NCBI RefSeq assembly: GCF_000236865.1
Contig: NZ_HE611014.1
Location: 127,820-191,819 of the forward strand
Length of the DNA: 64,000 nt
Origin: Senegalimassilia anaerobia JC110
Lineage (GTDB): Bacteria > Actinomycetota > Coriobacteriia > Coriobacteriales > Eggerthellaceae
Direction of reading: 5' to 3'
The notes below the pieces were generated by a model. It was given only the letters and a program-made list of their open reading frames with translations, was not told where the DNA came from and searched no databases. Positions 48,850 through 57,125 of this stretch are shown here, piece by piece. Positions within the stretch are counted from its first letter, which is position 1, and the number at the start of each line of letters is the position of its first letter. The position numbers and the translations under genes are program-made.

Positions 48850-48984
48850 ATGAAGCGCACCTATCAACCTAACACTCGTAAGCGTGCCAAGTGCCACGGC
48901 TTCCGTGCCCGCATGGCAACCAAGGGCGGCCGCAAGGTTCTGGCTGCTCGCCGTGCTAAGGGTCGTAAGCGTCTCTGCGTGTAA
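48850..48984 (+). CDS. rpmH: 50S ribosomal protein L34
   Basis: A 44-aa basic protein, [14 protein letters not shown] at the start, with [16 protein letters not shown] and [19 protein letters not shown] precedes ATG 48850. It opens the right-arm operon running outward from the origin, with rnpA 11 bases further on. Confidence 0.98.
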   Translation: MKRTYQPNTRKRAKCHGFRARMATKGGRKVLAARRAKGRKRLCV

Positions 48985-48995
48985 AGAGTATTCGA

Positions 48996-49322
48996 TTGGA
49001 GACTATCAAGTCCAAAGCGGACATCTCCGATCTGTTCTCTAGCGGAAAGCGCCTGCGTACACCGTACCTTACGCTCATAGTGTTACCAGCGAAGCAGCAC
49101 GGCCTTCACGGTCGTGTTGCTTTTATTGCAGGAAAAAAGTCCGGTAACGCTGTATGGCGTAATAGCGCAAAACGTCGAATGAGAGCTATTTGCCATGAGC
49201 TGGGCGGCCCATTCCCGAATCTCGATGTGATATTTCTCGCGAAGTCGGGTATTTGCCGCGCTAAGTATAGTAAAGTGCTCGAAACATGCGACGAAGCGCT
49301 GAAACGCGCTGGAATTCGGTAG
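48996..49322 (+). CDS. rnpA: Ribonuclease P protein component
   Basis: A 108-aa protein cofactor of RNase P for tRNA 5' maturation. The family motif is GKKSGNAVWRNSAKRRMR, slightly diverged from the usual GNAVxRNRxKR. The start is TTG 48996 with AAAGAG upstream. The position right after rpmH is universal. Confidence 0.95.
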   Translation: METIKSKADISDLFSSGKRLRTPYLTLIVLPAKQHGLHGRVAFIAGKKSGNAVWRNSAKRRMRAICHELGGPFPNLDVIFLAKSGICRAKYSKVLETCDEALKRAGIR

Positions 49323-49334
49323 GGTCTGATTGGA

Positions 49335-49568
49335 ATGAAGAAAGGTTTCGGAAGCATACCGTGTAAGGTGGCTATGTTTCTCATTACCTTTTATAGGGCG
49401 GCGATCTCGCCTATGTTCCCGTCGTGCTGCCGTTTTACCCCGACGTGCTCGGAATACGGGCTCATCGCGTTTCAACGCTACGGTTTCGCAAAGGGCTTAA
49501 GGCTGACGGTAAAACGTATTCTACGGTGTCGACCTGGAGGGCCGCACGGCTACGATCCCGTTCCGTAA
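49335..49568 (+). CDS. yidD: Membrane protein insertion efficiency factor YidD
   Basis: A 77-aa protein with an amphipathic N-terminal helix ([17 protein letters not shown]) and the family Cys motifs [13 protein letters not shown] and ILRCRPGG. It assists YidC. ATG 49335 lies 12 bases after rnpA; yidC follows. Confidence 0.94.
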   Translation: MKKGFGSIPCKVAMFLITFYRAAISPMFPSCCRFTPTCSEYGLIAFQRYGFAKGLRLTVKRILRCRPGGPHGYDPVP

Positions 49569-49622
49569 GGGCGGGGCTTCAGCCGGCGGCTTTTTGTCGG
49601 TTAAAGGAAGGAAAACCATAGT

Positions 49623-50414
49623 ATGTGGGAAGTGTTCAAGAACTGGATATTCGACATCATCCAATTCTTCTTTGGCTTCTGCCAAGACTGGGGCTTGGCT
49701 ATCATCATCGTGACCATCATCTTCCGTGTGCTTATCTCCCCGTTGATGCATAAGCAGACGAAGTCTTCTTATCAGATGCAGAAGGTTCAGCCTCTGATGC
49801 AGGAGATTCAGACGAAGTACGCCAACGACCCGCAGCGCATGCAGGAGGAGATGCAGAAGCTTTACGCTGATGCTAAGTTCAACCCCTTGGCCGGCTGCCT
49901 CCCCATGCTCCTGCAGATGCCTATCTTCATCGCCCTGTTCCAGGTGCTGCGTGAGATGCCGAACTATTTGGGTTCCGACGAGGGCTATCAGTTCTTCAAT
50001 CTGGTTCCCAACCTGGTTATGACGCCGTCCGGTGCGGTTGCTGGCGGCTTCGGCACGTTCCTTCCGTACCTCATCCTCATGGTCGTGTTCGCCGGCGCTA
50101 CGTTCCTGCCCATGATCTTGATGCAGATGGGCCAGAAGGATAACCCGCAGCGCAACCAGACCATGATCATGGCTGGCGTCATGAGCTTGTTCATGCTGTG
50201 GATCAGCTGGAGCTCCCCCGCTGGCGTTCTTCTGTTCTGGGGTGTTTCCTCCATCATCGGCGTGTGCCAGCAGCAGATCTCCATGCGCCTCATGAAGAAG
50301 CGCGATGCTGAGAAGGAGGAGACCATCGAGGTGAAGCCGATCGAGGTCGACGTTACCCGTAAGGCTAAGAAGCCGCGTCCGAAGAAGAAGGACACCTCCA
50401 AAAAGCACGCTTAA
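49623..50414 (+). CDS. yidC: Membrane protein insertase YidC
   Basis: A 263-aa Gram-positive type YidC/OxaI with five membrane helices. The conserved Arg of the hydrophilic groove is in IIFRVLISPL, the cytosolic hairpin contains QMQKVQPLMQEIQ, and LAGCLPMLLQMPIF is the family core. The lysine-rich C-terminal tail (KAKKPRPKKKD) suits ribosome contact. There is no lipobox. It inserts membrane proteins alone or with SecYEG. The ribosome site AAAGGAAGG is about 12 bases upstream. Confidence 0.95.
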   Translation: MWEVFKNWIFDIIQFFFGFCQDWGLAIIIVTIIFRVLISPLMHKQTKSSYQMQKVQPLMQEIQTKYANDPQRMQEEMQKLYADAKFNPLAGCLPMLLQMPIFIALFQVLREMPNYLGSDEGYQFFNLVPNLVMTPSGAVAGGFGTFLPYLILMVVFAGATFLPMILMQMGQKDNPQRNQTMIMAGVMSLFMLWISWSSPAGVLLFWGVSSIIGVCQQQISMRLMKKRDAEKEETIEVKPIEVDVTRKAKKPRPKKKDTSKKHA

Positions 50415-50430
50415 TCGATTTTGCGTAATG

Positions 50431-50462
50431 GTGCGCGGTGTTTCACGTGAAACACCGCGCAC
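50431..50462. promoter_or_regulatory. parS site 6, within a 32-base perfect palindrome
   Basis: Core TGTTTCACGTGAAACA at 50439-50454, with eight further symmetric bases on each side (GTGCGCGG/CCGCGCAC). It lies between yidC and khpB and would fold as a strong RNA hairpin in a read-through transcript. Confidence 0.92.
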
Positions 50463-50490
50463 TGTGGTTTTTAGTACTAAGGAGCTGCAA

Positions 50491-51030
50491 ATGGCAGAAG
50501 AAGAGAACGTGGAATTGACCGCAGAAGAGGCTCAAGACGCCCAGGTCGAACAAGACGGCATCAGCGACGAGGATCTTGATCGCATCGCGGATACCGCCAT
50601 CGCAACCATCCAGGATATCCTAAAGCACTTCGATGTCGGCGAGGTCACCATTGACGAGTACGAAGGCGATGAAGGCGAGCTTATTCTCGATATCACCGGT
50701 GACGATCTGGCTGTTCTCATCGGCCGCCATGGTAAGACCCTTGATGCGTTGCAGTTCCTGGTGTCCGCCATTACCGTTCGCACCATGGGCTTCCGTTATC
50801 CCGTTATCGTCGATGTTGAGGGCTACAAGAATCGTCAGCGAGAGAAGCTCGAGTCCATCGCTCGTAATGCTGCCGCAAAGGCTGCCAAGCAACATCGCAG
50901 CGTGAAGCTTCGCCCCATGACTCCGTACGAGCGTCGCATCGTGCATATCGCGCTTCGTGATGATGAGCGCGTCGAGACGGCATCTGAGGGAGAGGGCTCC
51001 GCGCGCCACGTTGTGGTTGTTCCGCTCTAG
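50491..51030 (+). CDS. khpB: KhpB/Jag RNA-binding protein
   Basis: A 179-aa protein with a KH-like domain (GDDLAVLIGRHGKTLDALQ) and an R3H domain (RPMTPYERRIVHIALRDD). The N-terminal Jag domain of firmicute homologues is absent and replaced by an acidic stretch. KhpA-KhpB binds RNA and influences cell elongation and division. AAGGAG precedes ATG 50491. A terminator follows. Confidence 0.92.
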   Translation: MAEEENVELTAEEAQDAQVEQDGISDEDLDRIADTAIATIQDILKHFDVGEVTIDEYEGDEGELILDITGDDLAVLIGRHGKTLDALQFLVSAITVRTMGFRYPVIVDVEGYKNRQREKLESIARNAAAKAAKQHRSVKLRPMTPYERRIVHIALRDDERVETASEGEGSARHVVVVPL

Positions 51031-51076
51031 GTAGTTGCTTCTATTTGGCTCTTGGCTGATATCTCGGGAACCTATC

Positions 51077-51110
51077 AGGCCGCATCTTCGGATGCGGCCT
51101 CTTTGTTTTT
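51077..51110 (+). terminator. Terminator after khpB
   Basis: Perfect arms AGGCCGCATC/GATGCGGCCT around a TTCG tetraloop, then CTTTGTTTTT. Confidence 0.92.
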
Positions 51111-51161
51111 CAAGGGGTTCGTATCCTTGGAGTCCGATATGCTGCATGAAGGGCTAAAGTA

Positions 51162-51177
51162 TGTTTCACGTGAAACA
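51162..51177. promoter_or_regulatory. parS site 7
   Basis: TGTTTCACGTGAAACA, 21 bases before the rsmG start, just upstream of its ribosome site. Confidence 0.9.
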
Positions 51178-51198
51178 ACAGGATAGAAGGAACGGTTC

Positions 51199-51840
51199 AT
51201 GCACGAGGACTTGCTCAAGCGACATTTGGAGTTGGTTATCGAAGCCAACAAAACCACGAACATCACGCGTATCTCTTCTTGGGAAGATGGCATGGTGCTT
51301 CATGTGCAGGATTCCCTGCTTGGCCTTGATGCTTTGAACGCTTGTCCTGAAGGCCGCTATGCCGATATTGGTACGGGTGCGGGTTATCCCGGTATTCCGC
51401 TTGCCATTGAAACCGGTAGACCCACGTTGCTGGTCGACTCCGTTCAAAAGAAGGTTCAGATCCTTGATGGCTTCATCGAGGAACTGGGGCTTGACAACGT
51501 ATCCACGTACGCCGGCCGCATTGAGGACCTTGGTCGCGAGCAGGCTGGGCAATTTGCTGCGATTAGTGCTCGGGCATTGTCGAAGCTGTCCGTTTTGCTG
51601 GAGCTCTCTTCCCCGCTGCTGAAGATGGGCGGCCGTCTCATCTGCTTCAAGGCCCTCGTTGAGCAAGATGAGCTTGATCACGCTCGCGTCGTCGGCAAGC
51701 AGGTTGGTATGGAACTGGTAGACGATCAGACCTACGAGCTTGATGATTACTCTCGTCGAATTCTGTGCTATGAGAAGATTGCTAAGCCGAAGCTGAAGCT
51801 GCCTCGCAGAACCGGTTTGGCTCAGAAAAAGCCGCTGTAG
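51199..51840 (+). CDS. rsmG: 16S rRNA (guanine-527-N7)-methyltransferase
   Basis: A 213-aa Rossmann methyltransferase using SAM. The SAM-binding loop is ADIGTGAGYPGIPLA and the family motifs VDSVQKKVQIL and ISARALSKLSVLLE are present. ATG 51199 follows AAGGAACGG. The usual position is upstream of parAB. Confidence 0.95.
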   Translation: MHEDLLKRHLELVIEANKTTNITRISSWEDGMVLHVQDSLLGLDALNACPEGRYADIGTGAGYPGIPLAIETGRPTLLVDSVQKKVQILDGFIEELGLDNVSTYAGRIEDLGREQAGQFAAISARALSKLSVLLELSSPLLKMGGRLICFKALVEQDELDHARVVGKQVGMELVDDQTYELDDYSRRILCYEKIAKPKLKLPRRTGLAQKKPL

Positions 51841-51846
51841 CGATAT

Positions 51847-51880
51847 AAGCCGTTCCCGATATTGTAGGGGCGGCTTTTTT
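51847..51880 (+). terminator. Terminator after rsmG
   Basis: AAGCCG..CCC pairs with GGG.CGGCTT, followed by TTTTTTCTT. Confidence 0.75.
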
Positions 51881-51993
51881 CTTATCGAGGTTTCGTTGAT
51901 TTCCGTTCAAAAGTCCCTATTGTGGGTTGGGGTTTTATACGCGTGAAACGAAACACGGTATACTAGCGTCTGAAACCATGAAAGGGGGTTCCT

Positions 51994-52995
51994 GTGGGAT
52001 TTTTCGACGGCCTCAGGAAGGATAAAAAGCAAGCTGAGCCGGTTCAGCAGGAACAACGCGTACAGGAAGATACCGTTGAGGATGAGATAGCCATCGAGCA
52101 CATCGAAGTGGTCGAGCGCGACCCTCATAACTCAACCGAACTCGAGCCGCAGCCTGTTGAATCTCGCCCCGAAATCGAGCCTACGCCCATTCGCTCCTAC
52201 CGCGATAAGAAGCCGGTGAAGCATGTGGTTGGCCAGACGAAGATCATGGCCATCATCAACCAGAAGGGCGGTGTGGGTAAGTCCACCACTGCAATCAACC
52301 TTTCCGCCGCGCTTGGCGAGATGGGCAAGCAGGTGCTTCTTGTCGACCTTGATCCTCAGGGTAATTCCTCAAGCGGCCTTGGAGTTGAGAAGAGCCAGGT
52401 GCAGAATTGCATCTACGATGTGCTGCTCAACGATGTTCCTGTCGAAGAGGTTATCATCCCCGATGTGTGCGAGGGTTTGGACTTGGTTCCGGCGACCATC
52501 AACCTTGCCGGCGCGGAAGTCGAGCTGGTTTCCGAGATGGCGCGCGAGAATCGTCTTAAGGATGCCATCGGGGCTCTTCGCGGTAAATATGATTACATCT
52601 TCATTGATTGCCCCCCTTCCCTGGGCTTGCTGACGGTTAACGCCCTAGTTGCCGCCGACAAGCTGCTTATCCCTATTCAGTGCGAGTTCTATGCATTGGA
52701 AGGTGTGACAAAACTCCTTGATTCAATGAAACGTGTCAAAACTCGCTTGAATCCCACGTTGGATATCTACGGCGTTCTTATGACCATGTACGACGGTCGA
52801 ACCACGCTGTCCCGCCAAGTGGTCGAGGAGGTGCGCAGCTATTTCGGGCGATTGGTATTCGAGACGCTGATTCCCCGTACCGTAAAGCTTTCCGAGGCTC
52901 CTAGCTTCGGTCAACCGATAACCCTGTACGACCCTTCGGGCAAGGGTGCCCAGTCGTATATGAGTCTTGCTAAGGAAGTGATTGCCCGTGGCTAG
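51994..52995 (+). CDS. parA: Chromosome partitioning ATPase ParA (Soj)
   Basis: A 333-aa deviant-Walker ATPase. The core starts at about residue 83; its P-loop is KGGVGKST at 91-98, with VDLDPQGNSS and DCPPSLGLLT following. The first 80 residues are an extra acidic, Glu/Pro/Val-rich extension that begins with a short amphipathic MGFFDGLRKDKK, absent from most Soj proteins. Start is GTG 51994 after AAAGGGGG. It forms nucleotide-dependent gradients that pull ParB-parS complexes. The parB start overlaps the stop. Confidence 0.95.
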   Translation: MGFFDGLRKDKKQAEPVQQEQRVQEDTVEDEIAIEHIEVVERDPHNSTELEPQPVESRPEIEPTPIRSYRDKKPVKHVVGQTKIMAIINQKGGVGKSTTAINLSAALGEMGKQVLLVDLDPQGNSSSGLGVEKSQVQNCIYDVLLNDVPVEEVIIPDVCEGLDLVPATINLAGAEVELVSEMARENRLKDAIGALRGKYDYIFIDCPPSLGLLTVNALVAADKLLIPIQCEFYALEGVTKLLDSMKRVKTRLNPTLDIYGVLMTMYDGRTTLSRQVVEEVRSYFGRLVFETLIPRTVKLSEAPSFGQPITLYDPSGKGAQSYMSLAKEVIARG

Positions 52996-54163
52996 GAATG
53001 GTCGTGGTGGTCTTGGTCGTGGTCTGAACTCGTTGTTGGGCGGTGCCTATGAGGAGGCTATTCCTCAGGAGGAGCCGCAACGTGTGCGCGTGGATGTCGA
53101 GCAGCCGCAGCAGCCCCAACCGAAGCCTCAGCCCGAACGTGAAGTGATTCGCGAGACTGTTCCTGCGCAAAAGTCGCCTGAGCCCCGGACGGCTCGCGAA
53201 GCCGTTCCCTCCTCCTATGAGGAGCAGGAGCCCGAGTCGATCGTTGAAAACGGCGTTGAGGTCACCATCAAGGGAGTTGCCCAGCGTGCTGCCCGTCCTG
53301 CTGTCCAGGAAGTGATTGAGCGCGCGGTAACGCCTTCTGCTGCTGTGCAAAACGACGGCGATGCGCAATCTCGCGAAGTGAACGAAGTGGACATCAACGC
53401 GATTGCCCCTAACCCCGATCAGCCTCGTACGAATTTCAAGCGCGAGGAGCTGGAGGAGCTTTCCGCTTCTATCCAAAAAGACGGGCTTTTGCAGCCGATT
53501 CTGGTACGTCCGCTTGAGGATGGCACGTATCAGATCATCGCCGGCGAGCGTCGTTGGCAGGCATCGAAGCTGGCAGGTTTGCACCAAGTGCCTATTCGAG
53601 TTAAAGAAGCTAGCGACGACAAGGCTCTGGAGCTTGCGCTTATTGAGAACATCCAGCGTTCTGATCTTAATCCCATTGAGGAAGCGTACGGCTATCGCCG
53701 CATGATGGAACGATTGAACATGACGCAGGCTGAGGTTGCTCAGGCGATGTCGAAAGGTCGTTCCACGGTTGCGAATGCATTGCGTTTGCTGGAGCTTCCC
53801 GAGGAAGCCCAACAGTTGCTGTTCGAGGAGAAGATTACCGCCGGTCACGCACGAGCTATCCTTTCCATCCCCACGAAAGAAGGACGCGAGCGCCTGACGC
53901 GTAAGCTGGTTGAGGAAAAGCTGTCTGTTCGCGAAGCTGAGGCTTTGGCACGCTTGTTCTCCGGAAAGAAAAATGAGAACGCTAAGCCGAAGACTCCTAT
54001 GCCGAAGGAATACCGAAAGGTTGCCCGTACGCTTAAGGATGTTCTGGATACGCCGGTTAAGGTGAAATCCGTCAACGGCAAGAATAAGATTGAAATTGAA
54101 TTTAAGGACGAAGACGATCTTGAGCGTCTGTTCAAGGGTATTCTTGCTTCGAACCTCGCATAA
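52988..54163 (+). CDS. parB: Chromosome partitioning protein ParB (Spo0J)
   Basis: A 391-aa CTP-dependent parS-binding clamp. The N-terminus ARNGRGGLGRGLNSLL is the ParA-stimulating peptide. A low-complexity Gln/Pro/Glu stretch of about 110 residues follows. The CTPase domain contains NPDQPRTNF, GERRWQA (186 onward) and ENIQRSDLNP. The helix-turn-helix for parS is at about 246-270 (MTQAEVAQAMSKGRSTVAN), and a C-terminal dimer domain ends it. GTG 52988 overlaps the parA stop; TTG 52982 is also in frame. Confidence 0.96.
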   Translation: MARNGRGGLGRGLNSLLGGAYEEAIPQEEPQRVRVDVEQPQQPQPKPQPEREVIRETVPAQKSPEPRTAREAVPSSYEEQEPESIVENGVEVTIKGVAQRAARPAVQEVIERAVTPSAAVQNDGDAQSREVNEVDINAIAPNPDQPRTNFKREELEELSASIQKDGLLQPILVRPLEDGTYQIIAGERRWQASKLAGLHQVPIRVKEASDDKALELALIENIQRSDLNPIEEAYGYRRMMERLNMTQAEVAQAMSKGRSTVANALRLLELPEEAQQLLFEEKITAGHARAILSIPTKEGRERLTRKLVEEKLSVREAEALARLFSGKKNENAKPKTPMPKEYRKVARTLKDVLDTPVKVKSVNGKNKIEIEFKDEDDLERLFKGILASNLA

Positions 54164-54187
54164 GGGATTTCTCTTTTCAAGCAAAGT

Positions 54188-54223
54188 AAACGAGTCGACG
54201 CATTCATCGCCGGCTCGTTTTTT
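54188..54223 (+). terminator. Terminator after parB
   Basis: AAACGAG/CTCGTTT arms with a 19-base loop, then T6. The rest of 54224-54403 holds nothing recognised. Confidence 0.7.
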
Positions 54224-54403
54224 ATTTGACGAGTGATTACGCATTCGTTGCCGTCACCAGCGCCGAAGGAGTCAGGGGTATATTGGATTGTCGGTCTGAT
54301 AACCCGATGGATATCGCGCGCTTTTGATTTAGGGGTTTGCGCCATTATGAGCAAGCGCGTCTTTTGTTCTCGGTTGTTTGAGCGGGTATGTTTATGAAAA
54401 GGA

Positions 54404-54449
54404 AACCTCCCGATGCTTTCGGTGATATCCAAGAAAGCATCGGGAGGTT
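54404..54449 (-). terminator. Terminator after rlmN
   Basis: Perfect 17-base arms AACCTCCCGATGCTTTC/GAAAGCATCGGGAGGTT with a 12-base loop. The minus-strand continuation is TTCCTTTTC. Confidence 0.8.
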
Positions 54450-54543
54450 GTGAGGCTATGAAACCAGTTTGTGCTGTCTTTGCAAATGCGATAAGGCATC
54501 AATTTCTACCGTTTGCGGGGCCCGCACTTGATAAGCGCACTTG

Positions 54544-55581
54544 CTATCGTCCGTTCGTGAACGTGTTCTTCAGCTGTCCGCAGGCGCCGGCGATATCGGA
54601 TCCCCTGGAATCTCGCAACGTGGTCTCTATCCCGTGACGGCCTGTTTCGGCGATCCATTTGTCGATGGTTTTGGAAGCGCTTGGCTTATACGGTGATTCA
54701 GGGATCGAGTTAATCGGAATCAGGTTTATATGGCAAAGCAATCCCTTGCAGAAGTCCAGCAGTGCCGTCAGGTCCGCATCGGTGTCGTTAACGCCATCGG
54801 TCATGATGTATTCGAACGTGACGCGACGATTTGTTTTCTCGATATAACGCAGCAGGCTTTGCTTAAGCTTTGGCAAGGGGAAACCACTGGTTTTGGGCAT
54901 CAGCTCAAGGCGTACATCCTGTCGTGCTGCATGAAGGGACACGGCAAGCGTGAACTGCTCGGGCTCTTCCGCGAATCGGTCGATTCCAGGAATGATGCCG
55001 CACGTGGAGATGCAGATGTGACGCGCTCCGATACCCAAGCCTTTTTCGTCGTTGATGATGCGCAGCGCGCCCAAGACGTTGTCGTAGTTCAGCAGCGGTT
55101 CGCCCTGTCCCATACCGACGACATTGGTCACGCGACGCCCCATAAGGCGCTGTACTGTGACGATCTGATCGACAATCTCGCCTGCGGTTAAATTGCGCGT
55201 AAGGCCTTCTTTCCCTGTTGCGCAAAACGCGCACGCCATAGGGCAGCCAGCTTGCGTGGAAAAGCAGACCGTAAGACGGTCGCCATTGCGCGATGGGATG
55301 GCAACGGTTTCAACGCATACGCCGTCGTGGTATTCCAGGAGCAGCTTATGGGTGCCGTCGTTGGAAACGGCCTCCTCTAGCACGCTTGGCACGTACAATG
55401 GATACTCCTCGGAAAGCTGAGCTCGAAGCTTAGCGGGCAGGTTGGTCATATCGTCATAGCTTTGAGCGCCTTTGCTGTAGAGCCACTCGTAAAGCTGTTT
55501 TGCGCGAAAGGATGGTTGACCGAGCTCCTTCATAAGGGAAGCCAGGTCGCTTTGAGTGAGGTTTTTGATTGGTGTATTCAT
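54544..55581 (-). CDS. rlmN: 23S rRNA (adenine-2503-C2)-methyltransferase RlmN
   Basis: A 345-aa radical SAM methylase acting on A2503 of 23S rRNA and A37 of some tRNAs. The cluster motif is CPMACAFC near residue 110. GMGQGEPLLNY is the SAM-contact strand, and a Cys near the C-terminus in GACGQL is the methyl-carrying residue. Two ATGs are in frame (55590, 55581). No Shine-Dalgarno precedes either; a TATAAT box ends 7 bases before ATG 55581, so this start and a leaderless mRNA are proposed. Confidence 0.94.
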   Translation of the reverse strand: MNTPIKNLTQSDLASLMKELGQPSFRAKQLYEWLYSKGAQSYDDMTNLPAKLRAQLSEEYPLYVPSVLEEAVSNDGTHKLLLEYHDGVCVETVAIPSRNGDRLTVCFSTQAGCPMACAFCATGKEGLTRNLTAGEIVDQIVTVQRLMGRRVTNVVGMGQGEPLLNYDNVLGALRIINDEKGLGIGARHICISTCGIIPGIDRFAEEPEQFTLAVSLHAARQDVRLELMPKTSGFPLPKLKQSLLRYIEKTNRRVTFEYIMTDGVNDTDADLTALLDFCKGLLCHINLIPINSIPESPYKPSASKTIDKWIAETGRHGIETTLRDSRGSDIAGACGQLKNTFTNGR

Positions 55582-55588
55582 GCGGGTC

Positions 55589-55594
55589 ATTATA
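55589..55594 (-). promoter_or_regulatory. -10 box of rlmN, directly upstream of the start codon
   Basis: Minus strand TATAAT, then 7 bases, then ATG 55581. The parS site fills the spacer and no good -35 is visible. Transcription would begin at or one base before the start codon. Confidence 0.6.
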
Positions 55595-55596
55595 CC

Positions 55597-55612
55597 TGTT
55601 TCACGTGAAACA
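55597..55612. promoter_or_regulatory. parS site 8, inside the rlmN promoter
   Basis: TGTTTCACGTGAAACA, 2 bases upstream of the rlmN -10 box and within the divergent rlmN-ddl spacer. Confidence 0.92.
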
Positions 55613-55654
55613 TCAGCGCTTACCTTGCATGCTGTGAAGCCCGTGTGCGGGTTT

Positions 55655-55663
55655 TGCTATACT
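55655..55663 (+). promoter_or_regulatory. Extended -10 promoter of ddl
   Basis: TGCTATACT, 36 bases before the ddl start. No matching -35 was found, as usual for extended -10 promoters. Confidence 0.55.
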
Positions 55664-55699
55664 GCAGCAATACGATCTCTAAAGGAGAAAGAAGGAGTC

Positions 55700-56653
55700 A
55701 TGTCTTCAAGTATCGATCCTCGTTCTTGTCGTGTTGCTCTTTTGTGCGGCGGCAAAAGCAACGAGCGTGAAATTTCCTTGGCATCCGGTAAGGGTGCTCG
55801 CGAAGCTTTGGAGACGGCGGGTTTTTCCGTCACTGATATCGATCCGGCGAACAAGGAAGACCTGAAGCGTTTGATCGAGGAACCGTTCGACGTGGCGTTC
55901 CTCTGCCTGCATGGCAAATATGGCGAAGACGGTACGGTGCAGGGTTTGCTCGATATCGTCGGTATCCCTTACACGTGCTCTGGCGTGTGGTCGAGCGCGC
56001 TTGCCATGGACAAGGTGAAGGCAAAGGTCTTTTACGAGCGCGAGGGTATCCCCACTCCTCCGTCCTTGACGGTTAACAAGGGTGACAAGGTTGATATCCA
56101 GCAGGTCATCTCGTCTATGGGTGAGAAGGTTGTTGTGAAGCCCGGTACCGAGGGCAGCGCTATCGGCGTGTTCATCGTAGAGGGCGCGGAAGCCATCGAA
56201 GAGGCTTTGCAGAAAGCGCTCGATATCGATGATGAGGTGCTTATCGAGCGTTATATCAAGGGTCGTGAATTCACTGTTGCTGTTCTGGGGAACCATGAGC
56301 CGAAGGCTATGCCCGTTATCGAAATCGTTCCCAAGAGCGATTTCTATGACTTTGAGTCGAAGTATGCCGTGGGCGGCTCTCAGCATATCTGCCCTGCGCG
56401 CATCCCCGACGATGTGACGAAGGTTATGCAGCGCGAGGCGGAAAACGCTCATAAAGCGCTCTCGTGCAGCGGCACCTCTCGCACTGACTTCATCTTGGAA
56501 GACAACGGTGATTGCTGGGCGTTGGAGACGAACACCATTCCCGGCATGACAGCAACGTCCCTTCTTCCCGATGCCGCTCGTGCTGCAGGCATGACCTTCC
56601 CTGAGTTGTGCACCAAGCTTATCGAGCTTGCTTTGGAAGAGCCTGTGCGATAA
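55700..56653 (+). CDS. ddl: D-alanine--D-alanine ligase
   Basis: A 317-aa ATP-grasp enzyme making the D-Ala-D-Ala end of the wall peptide. Landmarks are CGGKSNEREISLASG, LCLHGKYGEDGTVQGLLD, the ATP lysine in VVKPGTEGSAIGV, and ALETNTIPGMTATSLLP. The omega-loop has KYAVGG with the Tyr expected of true D-Ala ligases rather than D-Ala-D-Lac ligases. ATG 55700 follows GAAGGAG. The open frame extends to 55556 across parS and lacks support. Confidence 0.95.
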   Translation: MSSSIDPRSCRVALLCGGKSNEREISLASGKGAREALETAGFSVTDIDPANKEDLKRLIEEPFDVAFLCLHGKYGEDGTVQGLLDIVGIPYTCSGVWSSALAMDKVKAKVFYEREGIPTPPSLTVNKGDKVDIQQVISSMGEKVVVKPGTEGSAIGVFIVEGAEAIEEALQKALDIDDEVLIERYIKGREFTVAVLGNHEPKAMPVIEIVPKSDFYDFESKYAVGGSQHICPARIPDDVTKVMQREAENAHKALSCSGTSRTDFILEDNGDCWALETNTIPGMTATSLLPDAARAAGMTFPELCTKLIELALEEPVR

Positions 56654-56820
56654 ACGGGTTTGCGGAACAAGTTTGTTGGGCAGTCGATTGAATTAGTCGT
56701 CTTTTCATAAACAGGCGACCTAAAACAATTCAGCGCACCCCTGAGAAATGGATTTCGTTGGATACAGAATACGTGGCAAACAGAAATGGATGCCATTAGA
56801 CAAAGGATGCATGGCAAACA

Positions 56821-56861
56821 GAGGGGGCTGATTCCGGAAGTGTTCCGGGGGCAGCCCCCTC
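56821..56861 (+). terminator. Hairpin downstream of ddl
   Basis: Perfect arms GAGGGGGCTG/CAGCCCCCTC with a GGAA/TTCC inner pairing. No strong T-run follows. It lies 167 bases past ddl and is probably its terminator. Confidence 0.6.
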
Positions 56862-57125
56862 TTGCTGTAGCTTGGCACCATGCGATGCTCTAACGGATTG
56901 TATAGCGTTAAGATTGATTTGGAGGATGGGCTCTTATTCGTAGAGCAGGCCATCATGCCATCCGTTGATTTAAGAGTTGACCTCGATGCGGGGATTTAAG
57001 ATCGAATAATCTTCCAAAAAACTTTATGTCGTCCTATGACAGGATGAACTCCGTAGTGTCGAGCGAACCCTTGAAATATCCTTTAAGAAAGCCATTGGCC
57101 AACGAAGTTTAGTGAAAGGGTGTAT
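56862..57125. other. Spacer without recognised features
   Basis: No supported gene, RNA or repeat. Just before it, GGCAAACAGA occurs twice (near 56775 and 56813). Confidence 0.5.

Noticed and set aside
55556-55699. Longer N-terminus for Ddl
   Set aside because: It would translate through parS and the extended -10 promoter; GAAGGAG and the family N-terminus support 55700.
56720-56956. 78-codon minus-strand frame after ddl
   Set aside because: Runs through the hairpin and repeats of the spacer; composition looks random.
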